Below, piece by piece: positions 8,013-15,051 of a stretch of DNA of 31,308 nt. A model generated the notes under the pieces. That model had not been told where the DNA came from and made no database searches. It worked only from the letters and a program-made list of their open reading frames with translations. The position numbers and the translations under genes were made by a program. Source of the stretch: Streptomyces ochraceiscleroticus (GTDB taxonomy: Bacteria; Actinomycetota; Actinomycetes; Streptomycetales; Streptomycetaceae); assembly GCF_000720485.1 (NCBI RefSeq), contig NZ_JOAX01000050.1, forward strand, positions 1 to 31,308. Reading direction: 5' to 3'. The stretch's first letter is position 1, and each line of letters opens with the position of its first letter.

Positions 8013-10148
8013 ATGCTCCGGGACGGTTCGGCTCCGGAGGGGACGCGGGGGCGGGCCGCTGACGCGGCGGATGACATGTCCTTCTTCGAGCGCTTCGTGC
8101 GAGGCGGGCAGCAGCTGCTGCCCGACGGGGCGGCCACCGGGCCGGTCCACCCCATGCTGCGCCTCATCGGCCGCTGGGTGCGCCGGCCGCTGCTGCCCGC
8201 CATGCGGCTGTGGCGGCGCAACATCCAGCTACGGGTCGTCGCGACGACCCTGCTGATGTCGCTGGGCGTGGTGCTGCTGCTCGGCCTCGTGGTCATCGGA
8301 CAGGTGCGGAACGGCCTGCTGGACGCCAAGCGGCAGGCCGCGCAGAGCCAGGCCGCAGGCGGCTTCGCCGTGGCGCAGCAGATGGCCGACGGCGCCGGTG
8401 ACATCCGCGGGGACGACACCCAGCGCCCCGGGAACCGCGGCGCGCAGGACTCCGCGACCTGGCTCACCAGCCTGGTCGAGCAGCTCGCCAGCGGCGGCCA
8501 GGGCGTGTTCTCGGTGGTCGCGCTGAGCTCGGACTCGGCTGTCGAGCAGCCGTTCGTGGACGACAGCCCCGGTATCCGCGGTCCGCGTGCTTCGGGCGAC
8601 GTGGACCCGGAGCGGAGCGTGCCGGCGGAGATGCGCCGGAAGCTGGACAAGAAGGCGGGTACGTACCGCGAGTACACCCAGATCAAGCGGGTCGGGTCGG
8701 ACGAGGGCGAGCCCGCGCTGGTCATCGGCAAGCGGCTGGACGACGTCAACAGCAACCCGTACCAGCTCTACTACCTGTTCTCCTTCAGCCAGGAGGAGAA
8801 GTCGCTCAGCCTCGTGAAGGGCACCCTCGCCACGGCCGGGGTCTTCGTCGTGGTGCTGCTCGGCGCGATCGCGTGGCTGGTGGTGCGGCAGGTCGTCACC
8901 CCGGTACGGATGGCCGCGGGGATCTCCGAGCGGCTGGCCGCCGGCCTGCTGCAGGAGCGGATGAAGGTCACCGGCGAGGACGACATCGCGCGGCTCGGTG
9001 AATCGTTCAACAAGATGGCGCAGAACCTCCAGAGCAAGATCCAGCAGCTGGAGGCGCTCTCCCGGATGCAGCGCCGCTTCGTGTCCGACGTGTCGCACGA
9101 ACTGCGGACGCCGCTGACGACCGTACGAATGGCCGCCGACCTCATCCACGACGCGCGCGAGGACTTCGATCCGGCGACCGCGCGCTCGGCCGAGCTGCTG
9201 CGCGGGCAGCTCGACCGGTTCGAGTCGCTGCTGGCGGACCTGCTGGAGATCAGCCGGTTCGACGCGGGGGCGGCCGCGCTGGAAGCCGAGCCGATAGACC
9301 TCCGGGACGTCGTCAACCGGGTCATCGAGGGCGCAGAGCCGCTGGCCGAGGCCAAGGGCAGCCGCATCGTCGTGCGCGGCGCCGAGTATCCGGTGATCGC
9401 CGAGGCGGACGCCCGGCGTGTGGAGCGGGTGCTGCGCAACCTGGTGGTCAACGCGGTCGAGCACGGCGAGGGCCGGGACATCGTCGTACGGCTGGCCTCC
9501 GCGGGCGGCCGGAGCGGCGGCGCGGTGGCCATCGCGGTGCGCGACTACGGCGTCGGGCTGCGGCCCGGAGAGGCGACGCGGGTCTTCAACCGGTTCTGGC
9601 GCGCCGACCCGGCCCGGGCCCGTACGACCGGCGGCACGGGCCTCGGCCTGTCCATCGCGGTCGAGGACGCCCGGCTGCACGGCGGCTGGCTCCAGGCGTG
9701 GGGCGAGCCGGGCGGCGGTTCCCAGTTCCGGCTGACGCTGCCGCGTACGGCGGGCGAGGCGCTGCGCGGCTCGCCGATCCCCCTGGAGCCGGAGGACTCG
9801 CGGCGCAACCGTGCCCGTAGCCGCGCGGCCGGGCACCGCGCCATCGAGGCACGCAAGCCCGTGATCACGGTCCCGGCCCAGTCCGGGAACGGCGCCACAG
9901 GCACCCCGGACGCGTCGCACGGCGGCCCCGCGCACAACGGGACGGCGCAGGGCGGCACTGTGCACAGTGGCACCGTGTACAGCGGTGCTGCGCACCACGG
10001 GGCGGGATCGAACGGGGCGGGGCCCAAGGAGGCGCCGGCCGGCGACACCACGGACGCGCACCGCCATACGGGTACGGACGCACCTGCCCGCACGGGTGAG
10101 GCCCGGGACGGCGAGGAACGGGAGGACGAGCTACGTGATCGGCGCTGA
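8013..10148 (+). CDS. mtrB: MtrB sensor histidine kinase
   Basis: This is a 711-aa membrane histidine kinase. The first membrane helix (around LLMSLGVVLLLGLVVIGQV) is followed by an extracytoplasmic region of about 190 residues, a second helix (TAGVFVVVLLGAIAWLVV), a HAMP domain, and a HisKA box SDVSHELRTPLTTVRMAAD with phosphorylated His H362. The HATPase motifs follow: NLVVNAVEHG (N box), DYGVGLRPGEATRVFNRFWR (D and F boxes) and TGGTGLGLSIAVEDARLHGG (G box, 20 residues). The tail beyond residue ~590 is Gly/Ala/His-rich and partly repetitive. It phosphorylates MtrA. Start ATG at 8013 is preferred; a later ATG at 8075 (MSFFERF) and an earlier GTG within mtrA are possible. It overlaps lpqB by 14 nt. 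Confidence 0.95.
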   Translation: MLRDGSAPEGTRGRAADAADDMSFFERFVRGGQQLLPDGAATGPVHPMLRLIGRWVRRPLLPAMRLWRRNIQLRVVATTLLMSLGVVLLLGLVVIGQVRNGLLDAKRQAAQSQAAGGFAVAQQMADGAGDIRGDDTQRPGNRGAQDSATWLTSLVEQLASGGQGVFSVVALSSDSAVEQPFVDDSPGIRGPRASGDVDPERSVPAEMRRKLDKKAGTYREYTQIKRVGSDEGEPALVIGKRLDDVNSNPYQLYYLFSFSQEEKSLSLVKGTLATAGVFVVVLLGAIAWLVVRQVVTPVRMAAGISERLAAGLLQERMKVTGEDDIARLGESFNKMAQNLQSKIQQLEALSRMQRRFVSDVSHELRTPLTTVRMAADLIHDAREDFDPATARSAELLRGQLDRFESLLADLLEISRFDAGAAALEAEPIDLRDVVNRVIEGAEPLAEAKGSRIVVRGAEYPVIAEADARRVERVLRNLVVNAVEHGEGRDIVVRLASAGGRSGGAVAIAVRDYGVGLRPGEATRVFNRFWRADPARARTTGGTGLGLSIAVEDARLHGGWLQAWGEPGGGSQFRLTLPRTAGEALRGSPIPLEPEDSRRNRARSRAAGHRAIEARKPVITVPAQSGNGATGTPDASHGGPAHNGTAQGGTVHSGTVYSGAAHHGAGSNGAGPKEAPAGDTTDAHRHTGTDAPARTGEARDGEEREDELRDRR
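9921..10025 (+). repeat. 15-bp (five-residue) repeat in the mtrB tail
   Basis: Seven in-frame 15-bp units encode GGPAH, NGTAQ, GGTVH, SGTVY, SGAAH, HGAGS and NGAGP. The pattern is xGxxx with a Gly fixed at position 2 and frequent His/Tyr at position 5. It sits in the poorly conserved C-terminal extension after the ATPase domain, presumably disordered. Confidence 0.75.
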
Positions 10149-11997
10149 TCGCGGTCGCGGCCGCGCCGGAAGGCGACACCGGGGCCGCCGCCTCCGTACC
10201 GTCGCGGTGCTCGCCACCGGGGCGATGCTGCTGGCCGGGTGCGCGTCGATGCCGGACGAGGGCGAATCGCTGCCGGTCGACCAGGCATCCCGCGCGGACG
10301 CCGACTCGCAGGTGCGGGTCTACGGCGTGCCGCCGCAGGACGGGGCGCAGCCGACCGACATCGTGCGCGGCTTCCTCGACGCGCTGACCAGTGACGAGGC
10401 CAACCTCCGCACGGCCAAGCAGTATCTGGCGGCGCCCGCCCGCAAGACCTGGCAGCCGTTCGCGACCACCAAGGTCCTCCAGGAGCGCCCCAAGGCCGCC
10501 CCGGAGGGCATCCCGGCCAACCGCGAGGACGCCAAGGGCTTCACCGTCACGCTCGAGGGCACACAGGTGGCCACGGTGGACCGCAAGCACGCCTACACGC
10601 CCCAGGAGAAGGCGTACCACGAGACGATGCACCTGGTCCGTGAGAAGGGGCAGTGGCGCATCGACCGGCTGCCGAACGGGCTGGTGCTGGGGCTGCCGGA
10701 CTTCCAGCGCATCTACCAGCCCGTCAACAAGTACTACTTCGCGTCCTACAAGTCCGAGGCCGGGGAGCCGAGGGCGGGCAAGGACGTGCTCGTCGCCGAC
10801 CCCGTGTACCTCCGGCAGCGGATAGATCCCGTCACGGCCAGCGTGAACGCGCTGCTGCAAGGGCCGACCAACTGGCTGCACCAGGTGGCGGTTTCCGCGT
10901 TCCCGAGGGACACGCACGTCACGCGGCCCACTCTGACGCTGGACGACTCCAACGCGTTGCGGGTACGGCTCAGCAAGGAGGCGACCGGTGCGGACGGCAA
11001 CCAGTGCCGCCGGATGGCCGCCCAGGTGCTCTTCACGGTGCAGGGCATGGCGCGCGCTTCGAAGGTCAGCGAGGTGGAGCTCCAGAAGAACAGCGGCGAC
11101 TCGCTGTGCAAGCTGAAGCAGGAAGAGGCGGCGGACCGTTTCGGCCAGCAGGCCCGGGTCCGGCACACCGCGCTGGAGTACTACGTCGACGGTGACCACC
11201 GGGTGGTCAGCATGACGGACACCGCGACCGACGCGACCCCGGTGCCGGGGCCACTCGGTACGGGGAAGATCGCGCTGCGCTCGGTGGGCGTGGCACACGG
11301 CGAGGAAACCGCGGCCGGCGTCTCGCTGAACGGACGCGCGCTGTACGTCGCCGCCCTGGACGAGATGTCCAAGCGGGCCGAGGTACGGCTGCGCAGCAAG
11401 GCGAAGAACGAGACGGACGGGCTGACCGCGCCGAGCTGGGACGGCCTGGGCGATCTCTGGATCGCGGACCGGGACGGCGACGGGTCGCGGCTGCTGCGGC
11501 TGCGGTCGGGCAAGGGCGAGCCGCAGGAAGTCGCGGTTCCCGGGCTCGGCAAGCGGCGCATCAAGTCGATCAGGGTGGCGTCCGACGGCATCCGGATCGC
11601 GATGCTCATCGAGGACAAGGGACGGACGACCCTGCAGCTCGGCCGGGTGGAACGCGGCGGTACGGCGATGAACCCCAAGCTGTCCGTACAGGCGCTGCGC
11701 CCGATCGCGCCGCAGCTCGAAGACGTGGTGGCCGCTTCCTGGGCGGGCGACAGCCGGCTGGTCGTGGTCGGCCGGGAGTCCGGCGGGGTGCAGCAGATGC
11801 AGTTCATGGAGACGGACGGTTCCGCGTCCAACACGCAGACGCTGCCCGGTGTGAACGGCGTCGAGGCGGTGGCGGCCTCGGAGGACGAGACCAGGCCACT
11901 GATCGCGGACGCGGACGAGGGCATCGTCCGGCTGCCGGTCGACGCGAACTGGAAGACGGTGGCGACACGCGGCACGGCACCGGTCTACCCGGGCTGA
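10135..11997 (+). CDS. lpqB: LpqB lipoprotein (MtrAB accessory)
   Basis: This 620-aa secreted lipoprotein starts at a GTG with GGGAGGA about 8 nt upstream. A basic N-region (RGRAGRRHRGRRLR) and a hydrophobic core lead to the lipobox L33-A34-G35-C36, giving acylation at Cys36. A GerMN-type domain follows (around VYLRQRIDPVTASVNALLQG), then the C-terminal LpqB beta-propeller region. LpqB interacts with the sensor part of MtrB and influences MtrA phosphorylation in mycobacteria and Streptomyces. It overlaps mtrB by 14 nt and is the last gene of the mtrA-mtrB-lpqB unit. Two TGAGCCGGG repeats follow its stop, but I see no clear terminator there. Confidence 0.95.
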   Translation: MIGADRGRGRAGRRHRGRRLRTVAVLATGAMLLAGCASMPDEGESLPVDQASRADADSQVRVYGVPPQDGAQPTDIVRGFLDALTSDEANLRTAKQYLAAPARKTWQPFATTKVLQERPKAAPEGIPANREDAKGFTVTLEGTQVATVDRKHAYTPQEKAYHETMHLVREKGQWRIDRLPNGLVLGLPDFQRIYQPVNKYYFASYKSEAGEPRAGKDVLVADPVYLRQRIDPVTASVNALLQGPTNWLHQVAVSAFPRDTHVTRPTLTLDDSNALRVRLSKEATGADGNQCRRMAAQVLFTVQGMARASKVSEVELQKNSGDSLCKLKQEEAADRFGQQARVRHTALEYYVDGDHRVVSMTDTATDATPVPGPLGTGKIALRSVGVAHGEETAAGVSLNGRALYVAALDEMSKRAEVRLRSKAKNETDGLTAPSWDGLGDLWIADRDGDGSRLLRLRSGKGEPQEVAVPGLGKRRIKSIRVASDGIRIAMLIEDKGRTTLQLGRVERGGTAMNPKLSVQALRPIAPQLEDVVAASWAGDSRLVVVGRESGGVQQMQFMETDGSASNTQTLPGVNGVEAVAASEDETRPLIADADEGIVRLPVDANWKTVATRGTAPVYPG

Positions 11998-12144
11998 GCC
12001 GGGCCGCCGGCATGAGCCGGGGCCGAGGGCGAGCCGAGTCGCGTCGGGTCGGTGACGAGTCGGGGCGGAGCGATCGAGCCCGTCCCGTCCTTTGCAACCC
12101 ACCAGAGCACATTTCCGCAGGTCAAGCGGCCTTTTTCTGCGCTG

Positions 12145-12174
12145 CTTCCGGGCGGTCCACGGAAGTTATCCACA
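12145..12174. promoter_or_regulatory. inverted repeat next to a consensus DnaA-box sequence
   Basis: CTTCCG (12145-12150) and CGGAAG (12160-12165) form a 6-bp inverted repeat with a 9-nt loop. It is followed directly by TTATCCACA (12166-12174), an exact match to the classical DnaA box. It lies about 40 bp before comF in an unusually T-rich stretch. It could be a DnaA site or part of the comF promoter; a lone 9-mer can occur by chance. Confidence 0.4.
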
Positions 12175-12213
12175 GGGGTGGTGGGCAGGCGGCGGGGGCG
12201 GGACAGTGGAGAC

Positions 12214-12933
12214 ATGCGGGGGTTGTGGCGGGAATTCGCCGGGCTGGTTCTGCCGGTCGGCTGCGCGGGGTGCGGCCGGCCGCGGACGGAGCTGTGCGAG
12301 GAATGCAGGCGGTCGCTGTGCGCCGGGGGCGGGCAGACGGCCGGGAGGCGGCGTGGGCCGCGGCGGGTGCGGCCGAGCCCGGCGCCGCCGGGGCTGCCGA
12401 GGGTGTACGCGGCGGCCGCGTATGCCGACGCGGTACGGGCGGTGCTGCTCGCGCACAAGGAGCGCGGTGCGCTGGCCCTGGCCGCGCCGCTGGGCGGGGC
12501 GCTGGCGGGCGCCGTGCGGGGCCTGCAGGCCGGTCCGGGGCCCCTGCTGCTGATACCCGTGCCGTCCGCCCGGAGCGCCGTGGCCGGGCGGGGACACGAT
12601 CCGGTGCGCAGGATCGCGCTGGCGGCGGCGCGGGAGCTGCGGCGCGGCGGGAGCGGGGCGCGGGTGCTGGCCGCGCTGCGGCAGCGGCGGGCGGTGATCG
12701 ATCAGGCGGGGCTCGGCGCGCGGCAGCGGCAGCTGAATCTCGCCGGTGCGCTGGAGATCGCCGGCGCCTGCCGGCTGCTGGACGGCGGGCGGGTGGTGCT
12801 GGTGGACGACCTGATGACCACCGGAGCGTCGCTGGCCGAGGCGTCGCGGGCGGTCAGAGCGGCAGGAGGGAGGGTGACGGGAGCGGCTGTCGTAGCGGCC
12901 TCGCCCGGTGCTTTCGAAATCAATTGGAACTGA
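12214..12933 (+). CDS. ComF family phosphoribosyltransferase-like protein
   Basis: This is a 239-aa protein. The N-terminus has a zinc-binding double CxxC (VGCAGCGRPRTELCEECRRS), then a ComF core and a type I phosphoribosyltransferase signature VVLVDDLMTTGASLAEA near residue 195. RGHDPVRRIALAAARE is the usual ComF segment. ComF/GntX proteins take part in DNA uptake or handling in competent bacteria. In actinobacteria the role is unsettled, although the gene is constantly placed between lpqB and hpf (also in mycobacteria). The ATG at 12214 has GGAG only 2 nt upstream, so initiation may be leaderless or use a nearby GTG. A 216-bp spacer separates it from lpqB. Confidence 0.9.
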   Translation: MRGLWREFAGLVLPVGCAGCGRPRTELCEECRRSLCAGGGQTAGRRRGPRRVRPSPAPPGLPRVYAAAAYADAVRAVLLAHKERGALALAAPLGGALAGAVRGLQAGPGPLLLIPVPSARSAVAGRGHDPVRRIALAAARELRRGGSGARVLAALRQRRAVIDQAGLGARQRQLNLAGALEIAGACRLLDGGRVVLVDDLMTTGASLAEASRAVRAAGGRVTGAAVVAASPGAFEINWN

Positions 12934-13251
12934 CCGAGAAAATTCATCGTTGCAGGTACTGAGGGCAAAAAATCACTCAAACGGAGCTGGCCCCCGTGAG
13001 GGGGTGCCGACAACCCCCCAAGCGAGCTATGTTCGGTTGTGAGGACTTGGCAGACGCTTTGCCTCGTATGCCGGATAGGTGCGATTCGTGGTGCCGGCAG
13101 AGATGCTGAAAACGGCTGGAGTGGAGTCCTGGTACGTGGGGGAGAAGGAGGTGAAAGTCGCCAAGTCCGAGGCTTCGGCAATCACCGGGGCCTGGTGCAA
13201 GAAGGAATTGCTCCGCCCACCGAGCGGAGCGATCCGGGAACGGAGTTCTGC
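12934..13251 (+). promoter_or_regulatory. hpf upstream region: competing hairpins and orphan Shine-Dalgarno
   Basis: This 318-bp spacer holds CCCCC-GTGA-GGGGG-TGCCGACAA-CCCCCC (12991-13019), in which the middle G run can pair with either C run. It also holds a possible -35 TTGGCA (13047-13052), although no well-spaced -10 is clear. A strong anti-16S match AGAAGGAGGTGA (13143-13154) has no start codon at the right distance. A perfect 7-bp hairpin GCTCCGC/GCGGAGC (13210-13216 with 13224-13230) ends about 10 nt before the hpf ribosome site CGGAG (13241-13245). The first hairpin may terminate comF. Confidence 0.5.
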
Positions 13252-13324
13252 GTGGACATCGTCGTCAAGGGCCGCAAGACCGAGGTGCCCGAGCGGTTCC
13301 GCAAGCACGTGGCCGAGAAGCTGA
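13079..13324 (+). CDS. possible small ORF overlapping the hpf start
   Basis: A GTG at 13079 opens an 81-aa frame that begins (M)RFVVPAEMLKTAGVESWYV and ends inside hpf. Its first ~40 codons keep a high third-position G+C, as real Streptomyces genes do, and the frame contains the strong GGAGGTGA motif. After about residue 58 it merely shadows hpf. A start at 13079 would have no Shine-Dalgarno. I recognise no family. It may be an upstream regulatory ORF or just a high-GC open frame. Confidence 0.2.
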   Translation: MRFVVPAEMLKTAGVESWYVGEKEVKVAKSEASAITGAWCKKELLRPPSGAIRERSSAWTSSSRAARPRCPSGSASTWPRS

Positions 13325-13947
13325 AGCTGGACAAGGTCCAGAAGCTCGACGGCAAGGTGATCAGCCTGGACGTCGAGGTGTCCAAGGAGCCCAACCCGCG
13401 ACAGGCCGACCGTTCCGACCGGGTGGAGATCACTCTCCGCTCCCGTGGCCCGGTGGTCCGGGCCGAGGCGGCTGCCGCCGACCCGTACGCCGCGCTCGAT
13501 CTGGCCACGGCCAAGCTCGAGGCGCGACTCCGTAAGCAGCACGACAAGCGACACTCGCGGCGCGGCAGCGGACGCATTCCGGCGAGCGACGTCGCCGTCA
13601 GCGTCCCGGACGCGGCGCGGCTCAACACCAACGGCGAACTGGCCGGCGAGGAAGCGACCGCCGAGGAGAAGGTGCCGACCACCCGGATCGGGTCGCTGGA
13701 GGTCCAGGGCGAAGGCCCCCTGATCGTCCGCGAGAAGACCCACTCCGCGGCGCCCATGGCCCTCGACCAGGCGCTTTACGAGATGGAGTTGGTCGGACAC
13801 GACTTCTATCTCTTCGTCGACGCCGACACCAAGCAGCCCAGCGTGGTCTACCGGAGGCACGCATACGACTACGGCGTCATCCGTCTGAACTCCGATCCGT
13901 TCGCGGACGGAGCGCCCACCGACGCCGGTGGGGCGCTCGGCGGCTGA
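13252..13947 (+). CDS. hpf: ribosome hibernation promoting factor, long form
   Basis: This 231-aa protein starts at a GTG with CGGAG 6 nt upstream. The N-terminal S30AE/YfiA domain (VDIVVKGRKTEVPERFRKHV to about residue 105) binds the 30S decoding region. A charged linker leads to the C-terminal dimerisation domain (GPLIVREKTHSAAPMALDQA through FYLFVDADTKQPSVVYRRHAYDYGVIRL, quoted here only in part: FYLFVDADTKQPSVVYRRHA). The long form dimerises 70S ribosomes into 100S particles in stationary phase or stress. Placement between comF and secA matches mycobacteria and Streptomyces. It has its own long leader and a strong terminator. Confidence 0.95.
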   Translation: MDIVVKGRKTEVPERFRKHVAEKLKLDKVQKLDGKVISLDVEVSKEPNPRQADRSDRVEITLRSRGPVVRAEAAAADPYAALDLATAKLEARLRKQHDKRHSRRGSGRIPASDVAVSVPDAARLNTNGELAGEEATAEEKVPTTRIGSLEVQGEGPLIVREKTHSAAPMALDQALYEMELVGHDFYLFVDADTKQPSVVYRRHAYDYGVIRLNSDPFADGAPTDAGGALGG

Positions 13948-13959
13948 CGCCACTCCCGA

Positions 13960-13990
13960 GGTGCCCCCGGCGCACGCCGGGGGCGCCATT
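13960..13990 (+). terminator. hpf terminator
   Basis: GGTGCCCCCGGC pairs with GCCGGGGGCGCC (12 bp, one G-T pair) around a 4-nt loop GCAC, and is followed by ATT. It begins 13 nt after the hpf stop. Confidence 0.85.
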
Positions 13991-14019
13991 GTGGCCGCTG
14001 TGAGCAGGAGTTGAGACCG

Positions 14020-14025
14020 TATAGT
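14020..14025 (+). promoter_or_regulatory. possible -10 box for the response regulator gene
   Basis: TATAGT is a near-consensus -10 hexamer about 155 bp before the response regulator start, just past the hpf terminator. CTGTGA 16 nt upstream is a weak -35. The remaining leader has no other feature except GGCCC-TCC-GGGCC near 14147-14159. Confidence 0.4.
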
Positions 14026-14180
14026 GTCTGTGCGGCCAGGGTGTTCAGGCACGAAGCGGCGACATGCCGGGGAGACGATGTGTGTATGGCGCTGATCGGG
14101 CTGGCCGTAGCGGGCTGTTGTCAACCAGCCTTATGAGAAAGCTCAGGCCCTCCGGGCCGAGTAGTTGACGGGGAGGAACG

Positions 14181-14936
14181 ATGGGGGACAGCTTCGGGCC
14201 CGTGCGCGATGAAGCGGACGATGACGGTGTCGGCGCGACCGACGATGCCGGCTCGGACGCGGCAGCGTCCCGCAAGGAGCCGATCAGAGTCCTGGTGGTG
14301 GACGATCATGCGCTCTTCCGGCGGGGCCTGGAGATCGTGCTGGCCCAGGAAGAGGACATCCAGGTCGTCGGCGAGGCCGGGGACGGCGCGGAGGCCGTGG
14401 ACAAGGCCGCTGACCTGCTGCCGGACATTGTGCTGATGGACGTCCGGATGCCCCGGCGGGGCGGTATCGAGGCGTGCACCTCCATCAAGGAAGTAGCCCC
14501 CAGCGCGAAGATCATCATGCTGACGATCAGCGACGAGGAGGCCGACCTCTACGACGCGATCAAGGCGGGCGCCACGGGGTATCTCCTCAAGGAGATCTCC
14601 ACCGACGAGGTGGCCACGGCCATTCGCGCGGTCGCGGACGGACAGTCGCAGATCAGCCCCTCCATGGCGTCCAAACTCCTCACGGAGTTCAAGTCGATGA
14701 TCCAGCGGACGGACGAGCGGCGGCTCGTTCCGGCGCCGCGGCTCACCGACCGCGAGCTGGAAGTGCTGAAGCTCGTCGCCACGGGGATGAACAACCGCGA
14801 CATCGCCAAGGAACTGTTCATCTCCGAGAACACCGTGAAGAACCACGTCCGCAACATCCTGGAGAAGCTGCAGCTGCACTCCCGGATGGAGGCGGTCGTG
14901 TACGCGATGCGCGAGAAGATTCTGGAGATCCGCTAG
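14181..14936 (+). CDS. NarL/LuxR-family response regulator
   Basis: This 251-aa response regulator has an unusually long acidic lead (about 32 residues, DEADDDGVGATDD region) before the receiver domain. The receiver shows the acidic pair in VLVVDDHALFRRGL, the phospho-acceptor Asp D87 in PDIVLMDVRMPRRGG, and the conserved Lys in GYLLKEIS. The C-terminal LuxR helix-turn-helix is LTDRELEVLKLVATGMNNRD followed by IAKELFISENTVKNHVRNIL. GGGGAGG lies 4-5 nt before the ATG. No histidine kinase is adjacent, so it is an orphan regulator; its signals and targets cannot be read from the sequence. The place directly after hpf is conserved in Streptomyces as far as I recall. Confidence 0.93.
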   Translation: MGDSFGPVRDEADDDGVGATDDAGSDAAASRKEPIRVLVVDDHALFRRGLEIVLAQEEDIQVVGEAGDGAEAVDKAADLLPDIVLMDVRMPRRGGIEACTSIKEVAPSAKIIMLTISDEEADLYDAIKAGATGYLLKEISTDEVATAIRAVADGQSQISPSMASKLLTEFKSMIQRTDERRLVPAPRLTDRELEVLKLVATGMNNRDIAKELFISENTVKNHVRNILEKLQLHSRMEAVVYAMREKILEIR

Positions 14937-14982
14937 CCGGGCACGCACCGGCGGGGGACCGTCAGCCGGACGCGTAGCGATC

Positions 14983-15019
14983 GGGCCCGTCAGCGGAGCG
15001 ACCATCCGCCGACGGGCCC
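14983..15019. terminator. bidirectional terminator
   Basis: GGGCCCGTC-A-GCGGA pairs with TCCGC-C-GACGGGCCC (14 bp with one A-C mismatch, 7-nt loop). It lies between the convergent response-regulator and glycosylase genes and can serve both. Confidence 0.85.
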
Positions 15020-15051
15020 CGCCGTGTCCGCCGCGTCCCCCGTGCCCCGCC

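Noticed and set aside
14118..14136. TTGTCAACC upstream of the response regulator as a damage promoter
   Set aside because: The GTG half of the motif is absent and no -10 box is at the required spacing.
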